Of a stretch of 48,003 bases of DNA, positions 7,804 to 15,008 are shown piece by piece. Source of the stretch: Ruminococcus sp. (lineage in GTDB: Bacteria > Bacillota > Clostridia > Oscillospirales > Acutalibacteraceae); assembly GCA_022510955.1 (NCBI GenBank), contig JAFLSM010000015.1, forward strand, positions 1 through 48,003, in the 5' to 3' direction. How positions within the stretch are numbered: position 1 is the first letter of the stretch; the number at the start of each line of letters is the position of its first letter. The position numbers and the translations under genes are program-made. The notes under the pieces were generated by a model. The model was given only the letters and a program-made list of their open reading frames with translations. It made no database searches and was not told the origin of the DNA.

Positions 7804-9156
7804 TTATCGGGAGTTACGCTTTTCTTCAAACTCTGTCATAAAGTCTGTTGTATATTCACCGCTTACAAACTGTTCGTCCGAAAGGATTTCAGCCAGAACA
7901 TCACGGTTAATTTCAATTCCGTCGATTATAAGCTCAGACAAAGCCATCTTCATCTTGCGAATTGCCTCTGCCCTTGTACGAGCCTGAACAATCAACTTGC
8001 CAATCATTGAATCATAGAAAGGCGGTACAAAATAGTTCTGATAGATTGCTGTATCAAAGCGGACAAATGAACCGCCCGGAGTATGTAGTCTTGTAATTCT
8101 GCCGCAACTCGGACGGAAACCCTTGTCGGGATTTTCTGCATTAATACGGCACTCAATAACATTACCGTGAGCAAAAATGCTGTCCTGTGTTCTGGAAAGC
8201 TTTGCACCTGCGGCAATGCGGATTTGCCACTGCACAATGTCAAGACCGGTTACCATTTCTGTTACACCGTGCTCAACCTGCAAGCGGGTGTTCATCTCCA
8301 TAAAATAGAAGTTGTTGTCCATATCAAGCAAAAACTCGACCGTACCTGCATTTACATAATTAACTGCCTTTGCAGCCTTGACAGCCGCAATCATCATATT
8401 TTTACGAGTCTTTTCATCAAGAGCAGGGCTTGGACTTTCTTCAATCATCTTCTGATTTTTACGCTGAACGGAACATTCACGCTCGCCAAGACATATTGTG
8501 TTTCCGTATTTATCGCACAAAAGCTGCATTTCAATGTGCTTTACGGGATGAATGAACTTTTCAAGATAGCACGCGCCGTCGCCAAAAGCTGACTGTGCCT
8601 CGCTTGAAGCCGCAAGAAATGCCTCTTCAAACTGCTCAATATAATCAACACGGCGAATTCCCTTGCCGCCGCCGCCTGAACGAGCTTTGATAAGCAGTGG
8701 GAAACCGATTTTTTCAGCTTCAGCTATTGCCTCTTCGACTGTCTCGACAATGTCACAGCCGGGAGTTACAGGAACGCCTGCTGCACGCATAGTTTTGCGT
8801 GCATTGTCCTTGTCACCGAGTAATTTAATCATCTCAGATGTAGGACCGATAAATTTTATATTACACTGTTCACACAGTGACACAAATTTTGCATTTTCCG
8901 AAAGCAAACCATAGCCCGGATGAATTGCCTGTGCACCGCTTTCAACAGCAACAGTCAAAATTGCAGGCATATTAAGATAGCTGTCAGCAACCTTGTTACC
9001 ACCCACGCAATAGCTTTCGTCAGCAAGCTGAACATGCATTGCGTCCTTGTCTGCCTCAGAATAAATTGCAACCGTACTTATGCCCATTTCACGACAGGCT
9101 CTGATAATTCTTACAGCGATTTCGCCACGGTTGGCAATGAGAATTTTAGAAAACAT
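7804..9156 (-). CDS. accC: Biotin carboxylase subunit of acetyl-CoA carboxylase
   Basis: ATP-dependent carboxylation of the biotin on AccB. The 450-residue protein shows the N-terminal MFSKILIANRGEIAVRIIRACRE motif, IHPGYGLLSENA, the ATP-grasp glycine loop KARSGGGGKGIR, the catalytic segment EMNTRLQVEHGVTEMVTG and a C-terminal domain ending in a short charged tail. Length equals the usual 447-455. Single-domain AccC rather than a fused pyruvate or propionyl-CoA carboxylase, because accB is a separate gene in the same operon. Ribosome binding site about 8 bases upstream is modest (GGAAGTGAAAAG). Fits between fabZ and accD. Confidence 0.96.
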   Translation of the reverse strand: MFSKILIANRGEIAVRIIRACREMGISTVAIYSEADKDAMHVQLADESYCVGGNKVADSYLNMPAILTVAVESGAQAIHPGYGLLSENAKFVSLCEQCNIKFIGPTSEMIKLLGDKDNARKTMRAAGVPVTPGCDIVETVEEAIAEAEKIGFPLLIKARSGGGGKGIRRVDYIEQFEEAFLAASSEAQSAFGDGACYLEKFIHPVKHIEMQLLCDKYGNTICLGERECSVQRKNQKMIEESPSPALDEKTRKNMMIAAVKAAKAVNYVNAGTVEFLLDMDNNFYFMEMNTRLQVEHGVTEMVTGLDIVQWQIRIAAGAKLSRTQDSIFAHGNVIECRINAENPDKGFRPSCGRITRLHTPGGSFVRFDTAIYQNYFVPPFYDSMIGKLIVQARTRAEAIRKMKMALSELIIDGIEINRDVLAEILSDEQFVSGEYTTDFMTEFEEKRNSR

Positions 9157-9189
9157 CTTTTCACTTCCAAATATTTATTGCATTTGCAA

Positions 9190-9609
9190 TTATTTATTTT
9201 CAACAATGGCAAATGAAAGCTCACCGCTAACGCAGAGCTTGCCGTCAACATAACCCTTTGCTTCGATAAAATAGAATGCACCTCTGTTTTTTGTAAGTGT
9301 ACAAACTGTTTCGAGAGTATCGCCGGGCTTTACCTGATTTTTAAATTTTACATTGTTCATCTTTGTAAAATACGGAGTTGCATTCTTAACCTTGTCTGCA
9401 AGCAGGCAACAGCTTGCCTGTCCCATCATCTCACAAAGGATTACACCAGGAACAACCGGATTACCGGGAAAATGTCCGTTAAGAAAAAACTCTGTACCTT
9501 TGATTGTATATCTGCCCTTAGCAGTATTCTCATCTACTCGCTCTGCCTCTTCAACAAGAAGCATATCGTTGCGATGAGGTAAAATCTTTTTGATTTCTTC
9601 CTGATTCAT
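9190..9609 (-). CDS. fabZ: 3-hydroxyacyl-ACP dehydratase FabZ
   Basis: Removes water from 3-hydroxyacyl-ACP in the elongation cycle. The 139-residue hotdog protein has ILPHRNDMLLVEEAERVD and the active-site helix HFPGNPVVPGVILCEMMGQAS, with catalytic His and Glu. Length is typical. A good AGGAGAAATAT ribosome binding site precedes the start. It lies 126 bp after accB, the longest internal gap of the operon, and that gap contains a 47-bp MITE derivative (9673-9719). Confidence 0.96.
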   Translation of the reverse strand: MNQEEIKKILPHRNDMLLVEEAERVDENTAKGRYTIKGTEFFLNGHFPGNPVVPGVILCEMMGQASCCLLADKVKNATPYFTKMNNVKFKNQVKPGDTLETVCTLTKNRGAFYFIEAKGYVDGKLCVSGELSFAIVENK

Positions 9610-9672
9610 ATATTTCTCCTAAAGAATTAATAACTCATTACTGCTAAAGCAGTTATGTATAATGCCGTTTTA

Positions 9673-9719
9673 TACTAAACACTAATTTAAAGATATCCAT
9701 TTTTAATTGGTGTTTAGTA
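9673..9719. mobile_element. 47-bp internally deleted MITE inside the acc/fab operon
   Basis: Termini TACTAAACACTAATT and AATTGGTGTTTAGTA are inverted repeats and are flanked by TTA on both sides, a 3-bp TNA target duplication. The interior AAGATATCCATTTTT equals one end of the 156-bp element at 24219-24374, so this copy has lost most of its middle. It lies between the accB stop (9736) and the fabZ start (9609) and would fold as a hairpin in the mRNA. Confidence 0.82.
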
Positions 9720-9735
9720 TTAGGCCCAAAATTGA

Positions 9736-10197
9736 TTATCTAATTTTAAACAAAGGCTGGCCGTACTCAACAAGCTCTCCGTCCTTCGCAAGAATTTCGA
9801 TAATCTCGCCGTCCTCTTCAGCCTGAATTTCATTCATACATTTCATAGCCTCAATAATGCAAACTGTATCGCCCTTTTTAACCTGCTTGCCAACAGAAAC
9901 ATATGGCTGTGCATCCGGAGACGGAGCTGCATAGAACACACCTACTATTGGTGCATTAATTGCCTTGCCTGTCTCTACAGCAGGTACTGCTTGTGCAGGA
10001 GCACTTTGTGTTGTCGGTGCAAGCTGAGCAACAGGAGTAGGCTGGGCAACAGGGGCAGTCTGAGATGCAACCTGCTGAACAACTTGTGGCTTTTCAAGAC
10101 GAATTTTTGAGCCGTTCTCGTTCTGAATCTCAAGAACAGAGAGCGATGAGTCCTCAAGAACAGCAATAAACTCTTTAATTTCATCAATATTATACAT
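9736..10197 (-). CDS. accB: Biotin carboxyl carrier protein of acetyl-CoA carboxylase
   Basis: Carries biotin between AccC and AccAD. The 153-residue protein has a short N-terminal helix region (MYNIDEIKEFIAVLEDSSLSVLEI), an Ala/Pro/Gln/Val-rich linker (about residues 38-75, with repeated PVAQ and APxxQ units) and a C-terminal biotinyl domain with EAMKCMNEI, where Lys is biotinylated; the usual form is EAMKMMNEI, so one Met is Cys here. VKKGDTVCIIEAMK and the final thumb-like DGELVEYGQPLFKIR complete the domain. It follows fabF by 15 bases. Confidence 0.96.
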   Translation of the reverse strand: MYNIDEIKEFIAVLEDSSLSVLEIQNENGSKIRLEKPQVVQQVASQTAPVAQPTPVAQLAPTTQSAPAQAVPAVETGKAINAPIVGVFYAAPSPDAQPYVSVGKQVKKGDTVCIIEAMKCMNEIQAEEDGEIIEILAKDGELVEYGQPLFKIR

Positions 10198-10212
10198 TAT
10201 TAAATCTCCTCA

Positions 10213-11445
10213 TTATATCTTCTTAAATACTAAGCAAGCATCATGACCGCCAAAGCCAAGGTTTGTTGATGCCGCAACATTGACATCACGCTTTACAGCC
10301 TTATTTGGAGTATAGTTGAGGTCAAGTTCCTCGTCAGGCTCATCAAGGTTGATTGTTGGCGGAATTACGCCGTCTTTAAGAGCCATTACAGATGCAATAG
10401 CCTCTACTGCACCTGTTGCACCAAGCATATGACCTGTCATTGACTTTGTTGAGCTGATATTTGCATCATAAGCCTTTTCGCCAAGTGCCTTTTTGAATGC
10501 CATTGTTTCTGTAAGGTCATTGAGGTGTGTGCTTGTTCCGTGAGCGTTGATATAAATCTGTGCATCATCGGCAACCTGAGCCTCTTCAAATGCAATTTCG
10601 ATTGCTCTTGCAAGTCCTGCACCCTCAGGATCAGGAGCTGTTACATGGTGAGCATCACAAGTGTTACCGTAACCACTCAACTCGGCATATATCTTTGCAC
10701 CTCTTGCCTTTGCATGCTCGTATTCCTCAAGAATAAGCATACCTGCACCCTCACCCATAATAAAGCCGTCACGATTCTTATCAAACGGACGAGAAGCCTT
10801 TTTAGGGTCAGGATTTGTTGAAAGTGCCTTTATATTCTGGAATCCTGCAATGGTAAGAGGAGCAATAACTGCCTCTGTACCGCCTGCAATAATAGCATCA
10901 GCATAGCCGTCCTTAACTGCATGGAAAGCCTCGCCTATTGAGTGAGTACCTGTTGCACAAGCACTCATAACAGAAAGGGACACGCCCTTTGCACCAAAAC
11001 GGATTGCAACATTACCAGTGGCAATATTACCAATCATCATTGGAATAAAGAAAGGAGAAACCTTTTTTGCACCGCTCTTATCCATAGCGAGTGTGTTATC
11101 AACAAATGTATGTAAACCGCCGATACCGGCACCGATGTAAACACCAAAGCGATTTTCGTCAATATTACCGATAATACCGCTGTCATCAACAGCCTCTTGT
11201 GCTGCTGCGATTGCATACTGACAATAAAGATCGAGCTTTCTTGCCTCTCTTTTTTCTATACCGAAATTCTCAGGAGCAAAATTCTTAACACTGCCTGCGA
11301 TATGTACCTTGAGGTCAGATGTATCAAATTCTGTGATTGTATCAATTCCGCAAACACCGTCAACAAGATTTTTCCACATATCTGGAACATTGTTGCCGAC
11401 AGGAGTGATTGCACCGACACCTGTTACTACTACTCTTCTGCTCAT
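10213..11445 (-). CDS. fabF: 3-oxoacyl-ACP synthase II
   Basis: Condenses acyl-ACP with malonyl-ACP. The 410-residue thiolase-fold protein begins RRVVVTGVGAITPVGN, has the nucleophilic Cys in SVMSACATGTHSIGEA, the two catalytic His in INAHGTSTHLNDLTE and KSMTGHMLGATGAVEA, and the terminal GFGGHDACLVFKK. Length is standard for FabF. It is the only condensing enzyme in the window; FabH, which starts chains, is absent. It lies 14 bases after fabG and 15 before accB. Confidence 0.97.
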   Translation of the reverse strand: MSRRVVVTGVGAITPVGNNVPDMWKNLVDGVCGIDTITEFDTSDLKVHIAGSVKNFAPENFGIEKREARKLDLYCQYAIAAAQEAVDDSGIIGNIDENRFGVYIGAGIGGLHTFVDNTLAMDKSGAKKVSPFFIPMMIGNIATGNVAIRFGAKGVSLSVMSACATGTHSIGEAFHAVKDGYADAIIAGGTEAVIAPLTIAGFQNIKALSTNPDPKKASRPFDKNRDGFIMGEGAGMLILEEYEHAKARGAKIYAELSGYGNTCDAHHVTAPDPEGAGLARAIEIAFEEAQVADDAQIYINAHGTSTHLNDLTETMAFKKALGEKAYDANISSTKSMTGHMLGATGAVEAIASVMALKDGVIPPTINLDEPDEELDLNYTPNKAVKRDVNVAASTNLGFGGHDACLVFKKI

Positions 11446-11459
11446 ATTACCCTCCTATA

Positions 11460-12203
11460 TTACATTGCAAGTCCGCCGTCAACACGGATAACTTCGCCTG
11501 TTACATAAGCTGCATCATCAGAGCAAAGGAATGCAACAACATTTGCCACATCCTCAGGTGTGCCGATTCTCTTTGCAGGAATCTGAGCCTGCATAGCGTC
11601 TTTAACCTTGTCTGAGAGAGCATTTGTCATATCTGTACCGATATAGCCCGGAGCAACAGCATTTACTGTAACACCTCTGCCTGCAAGTTCCTTTGCAACA
11701 GATTTTGTAAGACCGATAATGCCAGCCTTTGAAGCTGAATAGTTTGCCTGACCGGCATTGCCGATAAGACCAACGATTGAAGATGTACTTACAATTCTGC
11801 CGAAACGCTTTTTCATAAAGTGCTTATATGTATGCTTAATCATATTAAATGTACCCTTGAGGTTTACATTAATAACTGCATCAAAATCCTTTTCGTCCAT
11901 ATTAAGGACAAGCTTATCGCGAGTAATTCCGGCATTATTGATAAGAAAGTCAATACCACCGAATTCCTCGATTACCTTATCAATAACCTCTTTTGAATTT
12001 TCAAAGTTTGAAACATCACAAAAATACTGCTCAACCTTTGTGCCGTACTCCAAAAGCTCGTTCTTGGCATTAACGCCCTCGCTCTCGTCACCAACATAAA
12101 GAATTGCAATGTTTGCACCGTTTGATGCAAGCTTCTTTGCAATAGCCAAACCAATACCTCTTGAGCCGCCTGTGATTACGGCAGTTTTGTTTTCAAAATT
12201 CAT
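11460..12203 (-). CDS. fabG: 3-oxoacyl-ACP reductase
   Basis: NADPH-dependent reduction of 3-oxoacyl-ACP. The 247-residue short-chain dehydrogenase has the cofactor loop TGGSRGIG near residue 11, NNAGITRD, catalytic Ser in STSSIVG, YSASK for Tyr and Lys, and the C-terminal VTGEVIRVDGGLAM typical of FabG. The start MNFENKTAVI is chosen because TTGGAGG lies 8 bases upstream; the frame stays open 20 codons further, overlapping fabD, but without a ribosome binding site. Confidence 0.96.
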   Translation of the reverse strand: MNFENKTAVITGGSRGIGLAIAKKLASNGANIAILYVGDESEGVNAKNELLEYGTKVEQYFCDVSNFENSKEVIDKVIEEFGGIDFLINNAGITRDKLVLNMDEKDFDAVINVNLKGTFNMIKHTYKHFMKKRFGRIVSTSSIVGLIGNAGQANYSASKAGIIGLTKSVAKELAGRGVTVNAVAPGYIGTDMTNALSDKVKDAMQAQIPAKRIGTPEDVANVVAFLCSDDAAYVTGEVIRVDGGLAM

Positions 12204-12243
12204 GATATAACCTCCAAGGGTGTAATTTATATTATAATTCAAG

Positions 12244-13146
12244 TTATATTTCAAGTGCCTCAATGTCGGCAGGTGTTTCTACCTTGAATGCCTTGACATC
12301 AGGATTAATTCTTTTGATTAAACCTGTAAGTGTTTTGCCGACACCTACTTCGATAAATGTGTCAACGCCATCAGCAACCATATTTTCAACGATTGTCTGC
12401 CACTTTACAGGATTTTCAACCTGTGCCTTTACAAGAGCCTTGTAGTCGCCCTCATAAGGTTTTGCAGTGTAATCGGAATAAATCTGAACCTGTGGCTCTG
12501 AAAAATCAATATTTTCCATATATTTACCTAATCCCTCAGCTGCATCAGCCATAAACGGGGAATGGAATGCACCGCTTACTGCAAGCTGTTTTGCTCTGCC
12601 GCCTGCGTTCTTGACAGCCTCGCAAAAAGCATCAACTGCTTCGCTTGTTGTGGCTACAACTGTTTGTGCAGGTGAATTGTAGTTTACAGGGTATGTCTTA
12701 TCAAATTTTGAGCATACCTCTTCAACCTCCTGAGGTGCAATCTTCATTACTGCTACCATAGCACCGGGATTTGCAGTTGCCGCCTTATCCATAAGCTCGC
12801 CTCTTGTGCATACAAGCTTGAAAGCCTCTTCATCAGAAAGCATTTTTGAAAATGCAAGAGCTGAAATTTCGCCGAGTGAAAAACCTGCAACGCAATCGGG
12901 AGTTATTCCCTTTTCAACAAGCGCATAAGCAGCAGCTAAATCTGCTGTAAATACGCATGGCTGTGTGTTGACAGTTTTGCAAAGCTCCTCTGTTGTTCCC
13001 TCAAAGCACTGCTTTGAAGTTCCCTGTCTTACAGAGTCAGCCATATCATAAACAGCCTTTGCGGCAGGAGAAGCATCATAAAGCTCCTTGCCCATTCCGC
13101 TGTACTGTGCACCCTGTCCTGAAAAAACAAATGCTATTTTACCCAT
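12244..13146 (-). CDS. fabD: Malonyl-CoA:ACP transacylase
   Basis: Loads malonate onto ACP. The 300-residue protein has the N-terminal FVFSGQGAQYSGMGKEL, the active-site motif GFSLGEISAL, where Ser is the nucleophile (GHSxGE in most relatives, here GFSLGE with Phe in place of His), a downstream catalytic His in SGAFHSPFM, and the C-terminal FIEVGVGKTLTGLIKR. The Phe variant is seen in some Clostridia; activity is still expected because the catalytic Ser and His are present. The start overlaps fabK by 13 bases. Confidence 0.95.
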   Translation of the reverse strand: MGKIAFVFSGQGAQYSGMGKELYDASPAAKAVYDMADSVRQGTSKQCFEGTTEELCKTVNTQPCVFTADLAAAYALVEKGITPDCVAGFSLGEISALAFSKMLSDEEAFKLVCTRGELMDKAATANPGAMVAVMKIAPQEVEEVCSKFDKTYPVNYNSPAQTVVATTSEAVDAFCEAVKNAGGRAKQLAVSGAFHSPFMADAAEGLGKYMENIDFSEPQVQIYSDYTAKPYEGDYKALVKAQVENPVKWQTIVENMVADGVDTFIEVGVGKTLTGLIKRINPDVKAFKVETPADIEALEI

Positions 13147-14084
13147 TTTGTCGCTCCGTTCAATACTTCCTCTGCCTGTGTGAACATCTCTTCAACCATT
13201 TCACGAGCAGGCTGTTCTTTCTTTACCATACTTGCAACCTGACCTGCAAGAACTGTTCCGTTGGAAACATCGCCCTCACGGACAGCTCTTCTGAGTCTGC
13301 CAATACCCATATTCTCAAGTTCCTCATCAGAAACCTCTGATGAATTATACTCTGCTTTTGTGTATTCTCTTGTAAAAGAGTTGCGGATTGCTCTTACAGG
13401 ATGACCGAGTCTTTTTCCTGTAACGACTGTATCAATATCTTTTGCCTTTAAAATTTTATTTTTATATTCCTGTGATATTGTACATTCTTCGGCAACCAAA
13501 AATCTTGTGCCTACCTGAACGCCTACTGCACCAAGCATAAATGCAGCAGCAATCTGTCTGCCATCTGCAATTCCGCCTGCTGCGATAACAGGAATTGAAA
13601 CTGCGTCAACAACCTGTGGTACGAGAGCCATTGTTGTAAGGTCGCCAACATGACCGCCTGACTCGCCGCCCTCTGCAATGATCGCAAAAGCTCCGCTCTT
13701 TTCCATTTTGCGTGCAAGTGCAACACTTGGAACAACAGGGATAACCTTTATGCCTGCCTCAAGCCACTTTGCCATATATTTACCCGGGTTGCCCGCACCT
13801 GTTGTTACAACCTTGATACCCTCTTCAATAACAACATCAGATACCTCGTCGGCAAACGGACTCATAAGCATAATGTTAACGCCAAAAGGTTTGTCCGTAA
13901 GCTCCTTGCACTTGCGGATTTCCTCACGGAGTTGCTCGCCGTTAGAGTTCATTGCCGCAATAAGGCCGAGACCGCCGGCATTTGAAACGCCTGCAGCAAG
14001 AGAAGCGTCAGCTACCCAAGCCATACCGCCCTGAAATATAGGAAACTCAAGGCCAAGATTTTCATTTATAACAGTAGAAATCAT
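13134..14084 (-). CDS. fabK: Enoyl-ACP reductase FabK (FMN-dependent)
   Basis: Last reduction of the elongation cycle, with NADH and FMN; FabK replaces FabI in many Firmicutes and is insensitive to triclosan. The 316-residue TIM-barrel protein shares the nitronate monooxygenase fold: FPIFQGGMAWVADASLAAGVSNAGGLGLIAA, then GVNIMLM, AEGGESGGHVG, VIAAGGIADGRQIAAAFMLGAVGVQVGTRFLVAEEC. Placement as the first gene of a fab operon separates it from 2-nitropropane dioxygenases. The start MISTVINENLG follows AAAAGGAGAA; the frame is open 22 codons upstream but that stretch has no ribosome binding site. Confidence 0.94.
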   Translation of the reverse strand: MISTVINENLGLEFPIFQGGMAWVADASLAAGVSNAGGLGLIAAMNSNGEQLREEIRKCKELTDKPFGVNIMLMSPFADEVSDVVIEEGIKVVTTGAGNPGKYMAKWLEAGIKVIPVVPSVALARKMEKSGAFAIIAEGGESGGHVGDLTTMALVPQVVDAVSIPVIAAGGIADGRQIAAAFMLGAVGVQVGTRFLVAEECTISQEYKNKILKAKDIDTVVTGKRLGHPVRAIRNSFTREYTKAEYNSSEVSDEELENMGIGRLRRAVREGDVSNGTVLAGQVASMVKKEQPAREMVEEMFTQAEEVLNGATKWVK

Positions 14085-14212
14085 ATGTATATTCTCCTTT
14101 TCTGCTACACAAAGGGATTTTCGAGGCATCACCAATTCACAAAATTTCATTAGTCATCCCCAAAAAATTATAGTGTAGCCATATTAATCTATGTTTACGG
14201 CATTTTAATTTA

Positions 14213-14241
14213 ATACTAACTCAAATGCTTTAAAATGTCAA
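14213..14241 (-). promoter_or_regulatory. Sigma-A promoter of the fab/acc operon
   Basis: On the minus strand TTGACA (14236-14241) and TAGTAT (14213-14218) are separated by 17 bases, about 130 bases upstream of the fabK start. The -10 is embedded in TTAGTATTAAATTAA, which loosely recalls a FapR-type TTAG..CTAA box; the match is weak, so no regulator is assigned. Confidence 0.7.
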
Positions 14242-14279
14242 TATATATAACCAATTTTTTGAGAATTAGTAAATTTGTG

Positions 14280-14618
14280 TCAGCTACAATAATCCTCAAG
14301 ATATTTTTTTAAATTTTCCTTTCCCGTTACTTCAATGCCCTTTTCAAGACGCAGAATATCACCCTTTGGCAACGTCTTAACAAAGGTATCGGTCTGCATA
14401 TACGGAGCCATGTCTCCCTTTTTATAAACCGCAAGTTTTCCGTCCTCTGATTTTATAATATATACTTGATTTTTCTCGTCAATTTCATCTGCTGTTTCTT
14501 TTTCATTATATGTTACAGTTTGTTCAGCCCCATTTTGCGTAACCTGAGTTGCAGAAAACGAGCTTACAAAAAGGCAACCAAAAAGAATTACAGCAGTTAT
14601 TGCAATCAACTTTTTCAT
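14280..14618 (-). CDS. Small secreted protein, possible BofC C-terminal-like domain
   Basis: A 112-residue protein with a signal peptide (MKKLIAITAVILFGCLFVSSFSA) and a C-terminal half reading YIIKSEDGKLAVYKKGD ... LPKGDILRLEKGIEV ... LKKYLEDYCS. This pattern, with a YxxKxxDGKLAV strand and a terminal LEDY, recalls the BofC C-terminal-like domain of many Clostridia proteins of unknown role; the assignment is from memory and not certain. In the first half of the signal peptide there is a Cys (LFGC) that could be a lipobox, though it is followed by a further hydrophobic stretch. Monocistronic, tail to head before the fab operon, whose promoter begins 40 bp after its stop. Confidence 0.65.
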   Translation of the reverse strand: MKKLIAITAVILFGCLFVSSFSATQVTQNGAEQTVTYNEKETADEIDEKNQVYIIKSEDGKLAVYKKGDMAPYMQTDTFVKTLPKGDILRLEKGIEVTGKENLKKYLEDYCS

Positions 14619-14648
14619 ATTTTACCATTCCTCGCCATAGAATTTTGA

Positions 14649-15008
14649 AAAAATAAGTCTAATCCATGTAATTTTAGTAAACAATGATTAAATCGTGTGT
14701 CTAAATTGCGTCGAAAACTTGCAAACAATTTGCACACTAAGACTCTTAGCCGTTAACTATGAGATATTGACTTAAGGGTAGTTTTTCCTGAAAATCGGCT
14801 CATATTCATTCTTTTACATAAAAATTCAAAGACTAAACTGTTTATTTTTTCATAAAAAATTAAATAAAGATATTTATTTTTTCGCTTCAAGGTGCTATAA
14901 TAATGGGGAATAATATTTTTTATAGTGTTTTTAAGGAATTTTACTACAAGTTAAAATGTCAATAAAACTTCACCGGTAGGTAGATTTGCGAATTACAAAG
15001 GAGTAAAT
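14649..15008 (+). promoter_or_regulatory. Upstream region of the class A PBP gene
   Basis: A 360-bp gap without a gene. It has a -10 hexamer TATAAT at 14896-14901 with a poor -35 (TTTATT, 17 bases away), and the ribosome binding site AAAGGAG at 14998-15004. Near 14692-14738 GTGTGTCTAAATTG and CAATTTGCACAC can form a bulged stem. No open frame of note and no known riboswitch was recognised. Confidence 0.4.

Noticed and set aside
14165..14280. FapR or FabT operator in the fab promoter
   Set aside because: Only partial resemblance (TTAGTATTAAATTAA); not enough to call without other sites from the genome.
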